Shown in pieces: positions 18,601 through 26,285 of a stretch of DNA of 49,654 nucleotides (position 1 is its first letter; each line of letters opens with the position of its first letter). The notes below the pieces were generated by a model that saw nothing but the letters and a program-made list of their open reading frames with translations, did no database searches and was not told the DNA's origin. The translations under genes and the position numbers were made by a program. Source of the DNA: Solibacillus silvestris_B (GTDB taxonomy: Bacteria > Bacillota > Bacilli > Bacillales_A > Planococcaceae); the NCBI RefSeq assembly GCF_051967575.1, contig NZ_JBQCJW010000026.1:1-49654 (forward strand), read 5' to 3'.

Positions 18601-20003
18601 TCTGTATTGAAGAACACATTTTTCAGCGTATTTTTATATACATAGCGAATATCATGCACACCGAAAATCGATACATTGTAATCTGTGTCGATATACATGG
18701 CATTCGGGCTTGCATACAGCTCAACATTTGCGACATTTCCCTGCAGTGTCAAACGGTCGATTTCATAGTTTGCCTTTACGAATGTACGGTCTGACGAAAC
18801 ATATAAATGGCGCACATCCGAGTTTTCAAAGTCGACGTATTTTTTCAGGTTTGACATGCGTTCCGTGTACTTTTGCAAATGGGCTGGCTTATTCGGGTCG
18901 GGCTTGTCCTGTAAAGTTTCGTTTTCAACCGGGTTCAGGAAATCTTCATTTTTCGGGACAGTCGGCTTTCCCCAATCGATGAACGACGCCACATTGCCGA
19001 TGCTCGCGATCCGGGAATTTCCCAGTGCGGCAAGTGAACGACGCGGTGCTTCCGCCACTTCCACACGACCTGTAAAGTTAATATTTTTAAGGCGCACATA
19101 GCTGCCGTTTACGATAAGCTCTCCGGCAAAAGAGGAATATCCCCCGTCAAGTGCCAATAGTCGCGAGGAATTTCCGCTCGCATTAATCGTAAGCTTCGAA
19201 ATATTCTGGAGCGTCTTGCCCGAGAAATCCCCCTCAATATAGGCACCCTGCAAAACATTTTTATTCGTTGCATTTAAAATAGTGCGTAAATGTGATGCTA
19301 CTGTATAGGCGACACCGTTTATGTATATTTGATCGCCGACAATATCGCCGACTGCGTATACAGGATTGCCGCGATCCGCCTTTTCCGCACGCCAAATAAA
19401 CGTTGCCATTTGCCCGCGTGTCACCGTATTGAAAGGATCAAACGAAACCGGTGTCTTTCCTTTCGTCACATTGAGGTCATAGAGGGTCTGGATAAAATAA
19501 GCGCTCGAGTTTTTATCAGAAACGTCCTTGAAGCCGTGATTGAGCTTTGAGGAAACGCCGAATCTAAAGCCTAGCGTTAAAATTTTCGCCATTTGTCCGC
19601 GTGTAATCGGTTCTTTCGGCTTAAATGTTTTATCCGAATAGCCGCTTATGATCCCTGCCTCCGCCAATGCAGCAATGTAACGGTAATTCGGGTTGCTCAT
19701 CGGCACATCTTTAAAGCCCGGGTTTTTCGGATTTGTTATATTAACATCAATCGTCAATGCCAGCATTTTTGCGGCATCCTCACGAGTGATTGCTTCGTTT
19801 GGTTTAAATGTGCCATCTGAATAGCCTGTCGCAATTTTGCGGTTGGCTAAATCCAAAATCGGCTCATAATAATCTGCATATGGATTTAAATCGCTAAATG
19901 AATAGGCATTTGTCGGTTGCGGCATCGCTACTATTACACCGCTCGTCGCTAAAACCGTTGCGATTGTAGCCTTCGAAAGCTTTTGTACTTTTTTCGAGTC
20001 CAT
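15621..20003 (-). CDS. Large S-layer-type protein with three SLH domains
   Basis: The 1460-residue secreted protein has a signal peptide (1-33, probable cleavage after PTNA) and three S-layer homology domains (about 35-83, 97-145, 158-205) containing the ITREDAAKM, ITRGQMAKI and VTRGQMATF motifs. SLH domains bind pyruvylated cell-wall polysaccharide. The rest is a chain of repeated beta-sandwich-like modules, with recurring phrases such as GTYYYVI, GEYYYYIRE, GTYYYMI and ADEAG, plus Ig-like segments. It is probably the surface-layer protein or a related wall protein. GGGAGG precedes the ATG. The gene changes composition near 17.7 kb (about residue 768): the part encoding the amino-terminal half is clearly richer in GC than the rest. 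A hairpin lies in its leader. Confidence 0.9.
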   Translation of the reverse strand: MDSKKVQKLSKATIATVLATSGVIVAMPQPTNAYSFSDLNPYADYYEPILDLANRKIATGYSDGTFKPNEAITREDAAKMLALTIDVNITNPKNPGFKDVPMSNPNYRYIAALAEAGIISGYSDKTFKPKEPITRGQMAKILTLGFRFGVSSKLNHGFKDVSDKNSSAYFIQTLYDLNVTKGKTPVSFDPFNTVTRGQMATFIWRAEKADRGNPVYAVGDIVGDQIYINGVAYTVASHLRTILNATNKNVLQGAYIEGDFSGKTLQNISKLTINASGNSSRLLALDGGYSSFAGELIVNGSYVRLKNINFTGRVEVAEAPRRSLAALGNSRIASIGNVASFIDWGKPTVPKNEDFLNPVENETLQDKPDPNKPAHLQKYTERMSNLKKYVDFENSDVRHLYVSSDRTFVKANYEIDRLTLQGNVANVELYASPNAMYIDTDYNVSIFGVHDIRYVYKNTLKNVFFNTDSTYDYYYITSSNGFTDIGPHVYISTAIIPPNKTVNDVFDDYKTDNPNIGYIEDENGKAVDRDPVENTIISDVTGPKITQLDVAAGGSTADVTLKADEDGTYYYVIKRADEKAPSINEIKTGGTKYNGNGPIVMDEPVKFTVSGLETLTDYVIYAIVIDKADNVSEKESQEFSTIDNRPPTFRLDKGETMYGGKRVQFIIKGITEPGEYYYYIREKSPVTMPDPTVDEIMKRYTGKGTITKPEDVVITETKYGAAPAIGEIKPNTEYEIYAVMVDKSGNKMRNPAPKITIKTEGPDLTQPYVANEAKLNLVDEQKGIFEFEVSEGLDPKTALDPKNYTLSGTGILNVSGQKTINPTKVEISGKRVRLTIPALNALVKGDTIRVTVSKNVLDLAENEFEHIDRYPENQNAPRNEAYYVHVDNEVPKIEIKKVLIESNRNLVEFVASKAGTYYYMILEDNYDFEGKEITPRDFVDEFESKNINETTKFGERGRKDYTGNLLNQYGPAELNLNSKSINIDFDSLNPFKSYSVYMVLKDRAGLLSQEIVSMPIVADSKAPLISDLKMVPQQESDEGVTISFTADEAGDLLVIPVRKYILNEAGEYILNSKFFEMVGGEAVLKPIPNVYPTTSSDAQRTAFNTLATEAGGKQTVKFNKGINSSINITELNKHQEYGFYIAADDTKGEKGNFTIFQRSNEVSNPPSPNEPNGDQMIRYAYTDGIKPYITNDDSKFIVGSNEGIIHRNLDGTFTITFNEAIMREKNTNKTTLTSSTSLSSILMIEGGTMGSTLSANDFTIVKYELGATTTSKSKLTIRPRGTASVNQNIIVTMKNKPEAYDYFDQNEFDLSKLGKYVYPGSITNTIDWVSITAPYSPPKVDPTGNSSKTISVDLDSTIAIANGQRYYYAVSVGPVTLTEKEIMDYVRSTVVNDETDKIYIGGTGTITTSSQLSDFIPIENKGEGYFKVGHYFHLFTIDDFGNVTWATNPATPTRIQKIVP

Positions 20004-20178
20004 GTTAGAGAATACCTCCCTTATAGAATTGTCGAATCATGGTAAATCTACTTAAAACGTACGCTCTTTATATCGGCTAACAATCGGCAAAACTGTATGC
20101 CATTTATGCAGTTTTTCATATTAAATTAGAAAACAATCTTCAATAAAAATGCCGTCGTTTGCTGCCTAAACAAAAAAG

Positions 20179-20222
20179 GAACGGTTTTGCATCGATTCCA
20201 AAGTCGAATTGCAAAACCGTTC
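20179..20222 (-). terminator. Intrinsic terminator in the leader of the S-layer gene
   Basis: GAACGGTTTTGCA (20179-20191) and TGCAAAACCGTTC (20210-20222) form a perfect 13-bp stem with an inner TCGA/TCGA pairing; on the minus strand it is followed by CTTTTTTG. No minus-strand gene lies between it and the divergent gene at 20693, so any transcript reaching it would start in that gap and be the S-layer mRNA leader. It could be an attenuator or a structured 5' UTR element. Confidence 0.6.
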
Positions 20223-20647
20223 TATAATAAATAGCCAACCACCCTCACTTTACCCTTGCAAAAATAGTTTTAATCATCAGCAAAATACTGCCGTTCGAAA
20301 AATCTGCAATCATTTCATACAAAATCCTCAAAAAACCCCATTTTTTGCACTCAATTGTTTTATCTTAAAAAATCCCGCATTAAAATAAATCGATTTACCT
20401 AGTTTAAAATGACAAAATTGTGACTTCATAATTTTGTAAATTTTCAGTAAATTAAAATGTCCATTTACATCTCGTTTATGCGGCTATTCCCTTAATTTAT
20501 AACGGAAGTCTGGTATTGTAATTAAGAGCAAAAAATTGCTTATGTATATTTTTGGATTAAATAAGAGCCGTAAGACACTATTCGGTTATTTTAATTCCCC
20601 ATTATAAGTAATGTATGCGATCATTCCTCATGAAATTTCGAGTGAAC

Positions 20648-20664
20648 TTACTATAAGATAGTAA
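20648..20664 (+). promoter_or_regulatory. Inverted repeat just upstream of the CAP-protein gene
   Basis: TTACTA-TAAGA-TAGTAA forms a 6-bp palindrome with a 5-bp centre, 28 bp before the ATG. The position suits an operator near the transcription start or a small leader hairpin. The remaining gap (20223-20647) is AT-rich and I see no gene in it. Confidence 0.35.
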
Positions 20665-20692
20665 AGGTGAGCAACACGGAGGAAATATTAGA

Positions 20693-21871
20693 ATGGTAAA
20701 ATCAAACTTAATGATGTCCCTATTCATACCGATCGTATTTAGCGGCACATTACTTATAACAAATAATTCAGATACAAAGGAATGGAAATCTTATTCAAAT
20801 ATAGCGGTTAATAAAGAGTGGACAATCACTTTCAATCAAAATATTGCAGCTGATTCCATTTCAAACAGCGTTTATTTAATCGATTCGAACAACCAGCAAA
20901 TAGATGTGACAACTTCTCTTTCCGGTAAAAGGTTAATCGTAACACCTGCATCAAACTTAAATTACAATTCGACATATAAAATCGTCGTGACGAATTCATT
21001 GAAATCAACAAAGGGGAAAGCGATGAATCAAAAAATTATCATTCCATTTACAACGGCTCCGGAAGCTGCAACGGCTCAAGCGTTCAAAACTTTTTCATCT
21101 GAATACGATTTACTTTGGAACATGCCTTCAGCCGACTATAGCCAGTTCCACTTAATAGGCGCTGAAAATAATATTGAAGTAGCAGGATATGAAACACGCA
21201 TCGGAAAAACAATGTTCGGCATCAATATCGGGGATTCCCGTGAAGCGGTAAGAGCCAAATACGGTTCCCCACTAGCAGCCATTATGAAAGAAAATACGAA
21301 ATATAGACAAAACTATAATGATAAGTACAACGAAGAAACGAGCGGCACTTATTTAATTGGCGGTCAATACGTGACATTCTTTTATGATGCCCATAAAAAC
21401 TTCAGTGTGCGCTCTGTATTATGGATAGAAGCTGGAGCAGAAATGTCGAAACCAGGATTCTTTGCCGCTCCCTCTACATCTTTACGGAACGGCTTTGAAG
21501 ATTTAATGATTCATCTGATCAATGAAGCACGTGTTGCAGAAGGCTTACATCCGTTAATATATACACCCGAGCATAACCCAATCGCCCGAAGCCATAGTGC
21601 AAGCATGGCCAATAATGATTACTTCGGCCACGTGGATCTGCAAGGTTTGCGTGGCGGTGCCCGCATGAAAAATGGCGGTATGACGTTCAACTGGTGGGGG
21701 GAGAATTTAGCGTTCGGTCAATATAGTGCCATCCATGCGCATGAAGCTTTAATGAACTCATTAAGTCACCGGGAAAACATTTTACGCGAACAATTCACAC
21801 ATGCATTCGTCGGTGTAGACTTCAATGATAATAACCGACCGTATTTCACAATTAATTTTTATTCGCTTTAA
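20693..21871 (+). CDS. Exported CAP-domain protein with an SbsA-type Ig-like domain
   Basis: The 392-residue protein has an amino-terminal hydrophobic signal (about 5-24), an SbsA-like Ig domain (about 30-125; EWTITFNQNI, LIVTPASNLNYNSTYKIVV), a CAP-associated N-terminal domain (about 150-245; GINIGDSREAVRAKYGSP) and a CAP/SCP domain (about 270-392) with H300 in ARSHSASMANN, FGHV, WGENLA and HRENIL. This resembles YlbC/YkwD-like spore and wall proteins. The Ig domain is of the kind found in surface proteins, fitting its place beside the S-layer gene, from which it is divergent. GGAGG lies 10 nt before the ATG. Confidence 0.87.
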   Translation: MVKSNLMMSLFIPIVFSGTLLITNNSDTKEWKSYSNIAVNKEWTITFNQNIAADSISNSVYLIDSNNQQIDVTTSLSGKRLIVTPASNLNYNSTYKIVVTNSLKSTKGKAMNQKIIIPFTTAPEAATAQAFKTFSSEYDLLWNMPSADYSQFHLIGAENNIEVAGYETRIGKTMFGINIGDSREAVRAKYGSPLAAIMKENTKYRQNYNDKYNEETSGTYLIGGQYVTFFYDAHKNFSVRSVLWIEAGAEMSKPGFFAAPSTSLRNGFEDLMIHLINEARVAEGLHPLIYTPEHNPIARSHSASMANNDYFGHVDLQGLRGGARMKNGGMTFNWWGENLAFGQYSAIHAHEALMNSLSHRENILREQFTHAFVGVDFNDNNRPYFTINFYSL

Positions 21872-21876
21872 TGCTG

Positions 21877-21920
21877 AGGCTGTGTTATTAGTCAATTCGA
21901 CTTTTAATACAGCCTTTCTT
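21877..21920 (+). terminator. Terminator of the CAP-protein gene
   Basis: AGGCTGTGTTA (21877-21887) pairs with TAATACAGCCT (21905-21915) with one wobble pair, followed by TTCTTC. Confidence 0.75.
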
Positions 21921-22187
21921 CTACATTTAAGTATGAGCTGAATAGTGTTGCTCCTGCCGTTACTCGCCTCAGAAGTCCCTTGTGCTCCCCGGTTTCCTGT
22001 CGCAAAAAGTTTGCCCTTAAAATTGCGGGGCAGTCTCTTTTTTTACATTTCCGTCAAATTTTCTTCATTTTCGCACTATAATTTTCAGACTATTTAAAAT
22101 ATAATAGGTAATAGAAAATTGTATCTAAGGAGGATGGATTTTCTTATATTCATATTTTATTTGGAAATGGGAGAAGAATTGGTGAAG

Positions 22188-22420
22188 TGCCACTTTTAAT
22201 GACGGGTTCTACTTATCGGACGAATTTTTCCACTTTCGGCTTGAGTTGTTCTACTTTTCCCGGATATTGTTCTACTTTTTTGCCGAATTGTTCTACTTTT
22301 CGCATGATGGGTTCTACTTTGGAGGGCGGGTTCTACTTTTCGGACGAATTTTTCCACTTTCGGCTTGAATTGTTCTACTTTTCGCATGATATGTTCTACT
22401 TTTAAGGGCAGTTTCTACTT
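22188..22420 (+). repeat. Array 1: twelve TTCTACTT words with 21/19-bp steps
   Basis: TTCTACTT or close variants (TTCCACTT, TGCCACTT) begin at 22188, 22207, 22228, 22249, 22270, 22291, 22312, 22331, 22352, 22373, 22394 and 22413. Steps are 19, then five of 21, 19, three of 21, 19. The 11-13 bp between words vary, though one three-unit block (spacers with CGGACGAATT and CGGCTTGA) occurs twice. Upstream are an SD-like AAGGAGG (22127-22133) and TATAAT (22100-22105), but no suitably placed start codon follows the SD. The 19-bp steps break any reading frame, so coding is unlikely. Confidence 0.9.
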
Positions 22421-22499
22421 TCCCGCAGGAACTTTCCATATTTTAAATATTAATTTTCATTACATCAAAAGGATAATGGTAGGAATTTAATGCGCCCAC

Positions 22500-22554
22500 T
22501 GTTATAATACTGATTAAAAAATAAACACCTGTATCAAAACAGGTGAAGTTTTTT
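22500..22554 (+). promoter_or_regulatory. Extended -10 promoter followed by an attenuator-like hairpin
   Basis: TG-T-TATAAT (22500-22508) is an extended -10 element. About 18 bp downstream CACCTG (22526-22531) and CAGGTG (22540-22545) form a short hairpin followed by AAGTTTTTT (to 22554), the layout of a small intrinsic terminator within the leader of the CoA-transferase-family gene starting at 22576. Confidence 0.45.
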
Positions 22555-22575
22555 CATAATACGAGGGGGATGGGC

Positions 22576-23760
22576 ATGACAATTTTAAATGGATTAAAGA
22601 TTTTGGATTTTTGTTCGCTATTACCAGGACCGCTTGCGACGATGATGTTTGCTGATTTAGGGGCAGAAGTTATTCATATTGAGTCAGAGCGCCGAGTGGA
22701 CTTGATGCGCATTATGCCGCCATATGATGAAGACCAAGAATCTTACATTCACCAGCATTTGAATCGTTCGAAAAAATCATTGCAAATCAATTTAAAATCC
22801 GATGAAGGCATTGAAATTATAAAAAAGCTCATCAAAGATTACGACATTGTCATTGAAGGTTTCCGGCCTGGTGTCATGAAGCGTTTAGGTATAGACTACG
22901 AGACACTGCGGGAAATTAACCCGCGTCTTATCTACTGCGCAATTACAGGATACGGGCAAACCGGTCCATATGCAACACGGCCGGGTCATGATAATAACTA
23001 TTTGTCCATAGGCGGCGTGCTCGATCATTCCCGTTTAAAAGATAAGAAGCCTGTCGTCATGGGCATTCAGATTGCAGACATCGCAGGGGGGACAATGCAT
23101 GCTGCAATCGGTATATTAGCCTCGGCATTGCACCGCGAAAAAACAGGCGAAGGGAAATTTATTGATGTGTCGATGACAGATGCGATGTTCGCGATGAACG
23201 CCCTATACGGAACACAATTTCTCGGCAGCGGACAACCTCCACAGCCTGAACAGGAAATTTTGAACGGCGGCACGTTTTACGATTATTACCGCACGAAAGA
23301 TGGACGTTATTTTTCCGTCGGCAGCTTGGAACCCCAATTCCGTAAGCTGCTATGTGAAGCACTGGAAATCCCGGAATTGATCGATAGCACATTCAACGAC
23401 TCATCGTATACGCAGCAACGGTTTAAAGAAGCCGTTGCAGATGCGTTTTGCTCGAAAACCTTTAATCAGTGGCTTGAAATTTTTAATGAGGATTTTCATG
23501 GCTGTGTGGAACCTGTCCTTACTTTTGACGAAGCGTGTGAGCATCCGCAAATTAAAGCGCGCAACATGCTTGTAGACATACCTAAATGTGATGGCACTAC
23601 ACAACGCCAAATTGGAACAGCCTTAAAAATTGATGGGATCGAGCCAACTTATCAATATGTCGGCGCGAAAATGGGTGAACATACCGAGGAAATTTTAAAA
23701 GAATACGGCTATAGTAAAGAAGAAATCGACCAGCTCACAAATGCAGGTGTCTTAAAATAA
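22576..23760 (+). CDS. CoA-transferase family III protein, alpha-methylacyl-CoA racemase-like
   Basis: I place the start at ATG 22576 (MTILNGLKIL), which has GAGGGGG about 6 nt upstream, giving 394 residues; the frame is open a little further upstream. The CaiB/BaiF fold is clear (LLPGPLATMMFADLGAEV, IVIEGFRPGV, ITGYGQTGPY). Residues used by bacterial alpha-methylacyl-CoA racemases seem present: H138 in GHDNNYLSIGG, D168 in IQIADIAGG, and an E in VGSLEPQF. It would therefore epimerise 2-methyl-branched acyl-CoA or transfer CoA; the racemase reading is inferred from these motifs. It is monocistronic, with a leader hairpin and a strong terminator. Confidence 0.87.
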   Translation: MTILNGLKILDFCSLLPGPLATMMFADLGAEVIHIESERRVDLMRIMPPYDEDQESYIHQHLNRSKKSLQINLKSDEGIEIIKKLIKDYDIVIEGFRPGVMKRLGIDYETLREINPRLIYCAITGYGQTGPYATRPGHDNNYLSIGGVLDHSRLKDKKPVVMGIQIADIAGGTMHAAIGILASALHREKTGEGKFIDVSMTDAMFAMNALYGTQFLGSGQPPQPEQEILNGGTFYDYYRTKDGRYFSVGSLEPQFRKLLCEALEIPELIDSTFNDSSYTQQRFKEAVADAFCSKTFNQWLEIFNEDFHGCVEPVLTFDEACEHPQIKARNMLVDIPKCDGTTQRQIGTALKIDGIEPTYQYVGAKMGEHTEEILKEYGYSKEEIDQLTNAGVLK

Positions 23761-23762
23761 TC

Positions 23763-23809
23763 AAAAGGTGAATCAAAGTCATTCAATTGAATGCTTGATT
23801 CACCTTTTT
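23763..23809 (+). terminator. Terminator of the racemase-like gene
   Basis: AAAAGGTGAATCAA (23763-23776) and TTGATTCACCTTTT (23795-23808) form a perfect 14-bp stem followed by TTA; the minus-strand side ends in TTTTGA, so it may also serve the convergent small gene. Confidence 0.88.
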
Positions 23810-23816
23810 AGGCTGC

Positions 23817-23909
23817 TCATCCTACTGATACTAAGCTAAAATAAATTCCCATACCTAACAGTACAGATAGGAAAACACCTGCACAGCTTAATAAAAATGC
23901 TTTAATCAT
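23817..23909 (-). CDS. 30-residue single-pass membrane protein
   Basis: The frame encodes MIKAFLLSCAGVFLSVLLGM followed by ten residues (GIYFSLVSVG). It is almost wholly a single hydrophobic helix with one lysine at the start. AAGGAG lies 8 nt before the ATG, which supports real translation. I do not recognise the family; small one-helix proteins of this kind often act as membrane regulators or spore-associated peptides. It lies between the racemase-like gene (convergent) and the unrecognised gene at 24003, which points the same way 94 bp upstream; the two may be co-transcribed. Confidence 0.65.
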   Translation of the reverse strand: MIKAFLLSCAGVFLSVLLGMGIYFSLVSVG

Positions 23910-24002
23910 CTTATCCACACTCCTTCTTTCTACAAGTTTAATAGAAGGAGTTCATTGTCTGCTGTGAAAAAAATCACATAAGAAGTTGTATTTTTTTGCT
24001 AT

Positions 24003-25463
24003 TTATCGGGTAATGACTGTGCGTCGTTCAATAAAATGACGCAAATCATAAAAATGTTCAGGAATGAGCAAGTATTTTTTATAAATAGCTAATAGTTTTT
24101 CCACTAAAAGATCTTGTTCGGCATAAAATAATAATTTCAACAGATTACAAACATGCTGTGATGTCATATTAGCGATCGTATAAAACTCGCTGTCTTTGTT
24201 CAAATATTCACTTTGCCATGTTGCTAAAGATTCTCGGATAAGCTGAGCGGAGCCGTCGACAAGTCCGGCAATATCACGCTGGACAGTCGCCTCTATCGTA
24301 TGCAAAATCGCGTCGGGGTCATTCGTGTGAAGCAGTTCGAAAATCGTCGTGCATGTTGCAAGCTCATAATTTTTTAATAACCCGACACCACGCTCGAACC
24401 GCTCCTCTTTTACAACGCTATCAATCAACTCATAAAAGACATGCTCCAAATAATTTTGCCTGTAGTCTTTTACGAGTGCATGCGGCTGCGGATTCATACT
24501 GTTCAAAACGTCCGCATATTCCACGACAAGCTCAATCGCATGGTCATTCAGGCGTTCCTCTTCAATTAGATACATGCCTTGCACCAGTATATTCATATGA
24601 TTTTTTTTATAAACCGCTTCCTGAAAGAGCATATACCCGAGCAGTGTGTGCTCTTTGTTGTTGAGCGCAAACTGCCCAGTCGACCAATTTTGCTGTAAAA
24701 CGTAAATGCATTTGCGCAGCTTTAGCATATGGCGGCGCCCACTCGTGAAATGGGTGCGGACATTCAGTATATGAAGCTGCTTTAATTCGTCGGATTTCGG
24801 GTTTTCATAATCCACTTTTTGCACAAGTTTATGAATGATTGTCGCTATCCGATTGACCGTCAACTGTCCAGCCAGCAATATTTTTAATAGCGCCATTAAC
24901 TCTGCGGGCCGCGCAAATTTCTTTAAAGGAAGCTGTAAAAACAGCGAATATATCTTCTTCGCTCCGACCGTTTTCCAATACGCCGCATACTCCGAATAAA
25001 TCGGCTGGATGAAAAAGCGGTTATTCACTTTCTGCACATATATTTTATCAAGCCCGGTTTGTGCAAGTGGCGTCCGGATAGGTTTCGCAAAAATAAATTC
25101 GACGAGCTGTTCGAACTCCACTTCCCCCTGTGTATGTAAAAATGAAAATAATTGCTGCTTATTTTTTGGCTGTGAAAAGAATTGCTCCATCTTTTCATTG
25201 GCAATATCAACATTGAAATTCGCTTCGTGAAAGGAATTGTAAAAAAATAAGTTTATTTTACCCCAATAGTTCTTTAATAGTTGAAAGCAAAACTTCTGTG
25301 CGCGCTCCTCGTCCAGCAAAAAATCGGCACTCTGCATTGAAGCGCCCCAAATCGCACAATGTTTTTCCTTTAGTGAATCTTCTTCCAAAACCTGCTCTAA
25401 TTTCTCCCCTGTTTCTCCGTTCGTACGTTGAAAGAGCTGCCCATCAAATGAAAGCAACAACAA
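24003..25463 (-). CDS. Unrecognised 486-residue cytoplasmic protein
   Basis: I place the start at TTG 25463 (MLLLSFDGQLF), since GGAGG lies 6 nt upstream and no ATG is available. The protein is rich in helices with no signal peptide, membrane segment or motif that I can name. The amino-terminal 200 residues are mixed, with HTQGEVEFEQLVEFIF perhaps a winged-helix-like element; the carboxy-terminal half (LLKLLFYAEQDLLVEKLLAIYKKYLL) is leucine-rich and may be an alpha-solenoid. Codon use is like the neighbours. Helical repeat proteins of this size may bind RNA or peptides, but no function can be assigned. Confidence 0.7.
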   Translation of the reverse strand: MLLLSFDGQLFQRTNGETGEKLEQVLEEDSLKEKHCAIWGASMQSADFLLDEERAQKFCFQLLKNYWGKINLFFYNSFHEANFNVDIANEKMEQFFSQPKNKQQLFSFLHTQGEVEFEQLVEFIFAKPIRTPLAQTGLDKIYVQKVNNRFFIQPIYSEYAAYWKTVGAKKIYSLFLQLPLKKFARPAELMALLKILLAGQLTVNRIATIIHKLVQKVDYENPKSDELKQLHILNVRTHFTSGRRHMLKLRKCIYVLQQNWSTGQFALNNKEHTLLGYMLFQEAVYKKNHMNILVQGMYLIEEERLNDHAIELVVEYADVLNSMNPQPHALVKDYRQNYLEHVFYELIDSVVKEERFERGVGLLKNYELATCTTIFELLHTNDPDAILHTIEATVQRDIAGLVDGSAQLIRESLATWQSEYLNKDSEFYTIANMTSQHVCNLLKLLFYAEQDLLVEKLLAIYKKYLLIPEHFYDLRHFIERRTVITR

Positions 25464-25639
25464 TATCCCCCTCCACTTTTTCCACCTTTTCTCTCTACAA
25501 AAATATAACAAAGTTTAGCAGTGCTTGAAACGTTAATTTTTATCGCATAAAAAAAGCATATCTTCTCTTTCGTATTGTTTCGTAGGAAATTCACTTTAAA
25601 ATCATACGAAATGCTAATAGAGACCGATATGCTCTTTCA

Positions 25640-26158
25640 TTATTCGGTTTGCATAATATTTGTCGCGATAATTTTTGCGGGATTTGTTTGTGCCGGCATA
25701 CTACGGGTCGCTCGATCATAAAAGACAAAGAGCATTTTCCCGGCTAAATCATTTTGATCAACACGCTTCCCCGCTAAATCGACTATTTCCGTTGCTTCAT
25801 TTACATGTAGCTTCAGCTTAAGCTGTTCGCTATAAAGCATCCGGTCAAATGCGCCGACACATACTTCGCCTTTTTTGGCATATTGATCAAAAATGACGAG
25901 TAATGGAATGATATGCGGGGGCGAAATCATCGGCAATGGACTTTTAGAATCAACGAACGCAATGATTTTTCCCTTAACCGGAATAGCTGAAACTCCGATT
26001 TGATGAGCGTCCTTCGTCATTAAGGGCGTTTCTGCCGTAATTCGGAAAATCGCCTTTTTGCTTTCGTCCTTTTCACTTATCGCTTCAATTATGCCAATAC
26101 CGTTTTGTACGCTAATCGAGATGACAAGTGCTTCTATTTTTTTTATCAATGGCTGCAT
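25640..26158 (-). CDS. Unrecognised 172-residue protein with a C-terminal DUF3221-like end
   Basis: No signal peptide or membrane helix is seen. The carboxy-terminal part (about 115-165) reads EIVDLAGKRVDQNDLAGKML followed by FVFYDRATRSMPAQTNPAKI. This resembles a small beta-barrel module (ending YG-TTRSIPAQT-P-K-IVL) found at the end of several exported Firmicutes proteins, here without an export signal. The amino-terminal half repeats a similar pattern weakly (ITAETPLMTKDAHQI), so it may be a duplicated module. GAGGGG precedes the ATG. It is a single gene between two minus-strand genes. Confidence 0.6.
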   Translation of the reverse strand: MQPLIKKIEALVISISVQNGIGIIEAISEKDESKKAIFRITAETPLMTKDAHQIGVSAIPVKGKIIAFVDSKSPLPMISPPHIIPLLVIFDQYAKKGEVCVGAFDRMLYSEQLKLKLHVNEATEIVDLAGKRVDQNDLAGKMLFVFYDRATRSMPAQTNPAKIIATNIMQTE

Positions 26159-26285
26159 AGCATCATCCCCTCTACTTTTCTAGTACAATCATACTTCCCT
26201 AATAATAATAGATAAAAACGCTTTCAATCAATTATATGTCAGCATAGCTGCCCCGAACCCGTGTTATCCGATTTTTCATAGATTT

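Noticed and set aside
22196..22387. Minus-strand frame in array 1 with a KVExxxx heptapeptide pattern (and a plus-strand frame with CSTF repeats)
   Set aside because: The heptapeptides follow from the 21-bp step. The 19-bp steps shift the frame, there is no placed ribosome binding site with a start codon, and both strands are equally open, so coding is unlikely.
22188..22420. CRISPR array
   Set aside because: The constant word is only 8 bp and spacers are 11-13 bp; no cas genes or leader are present.
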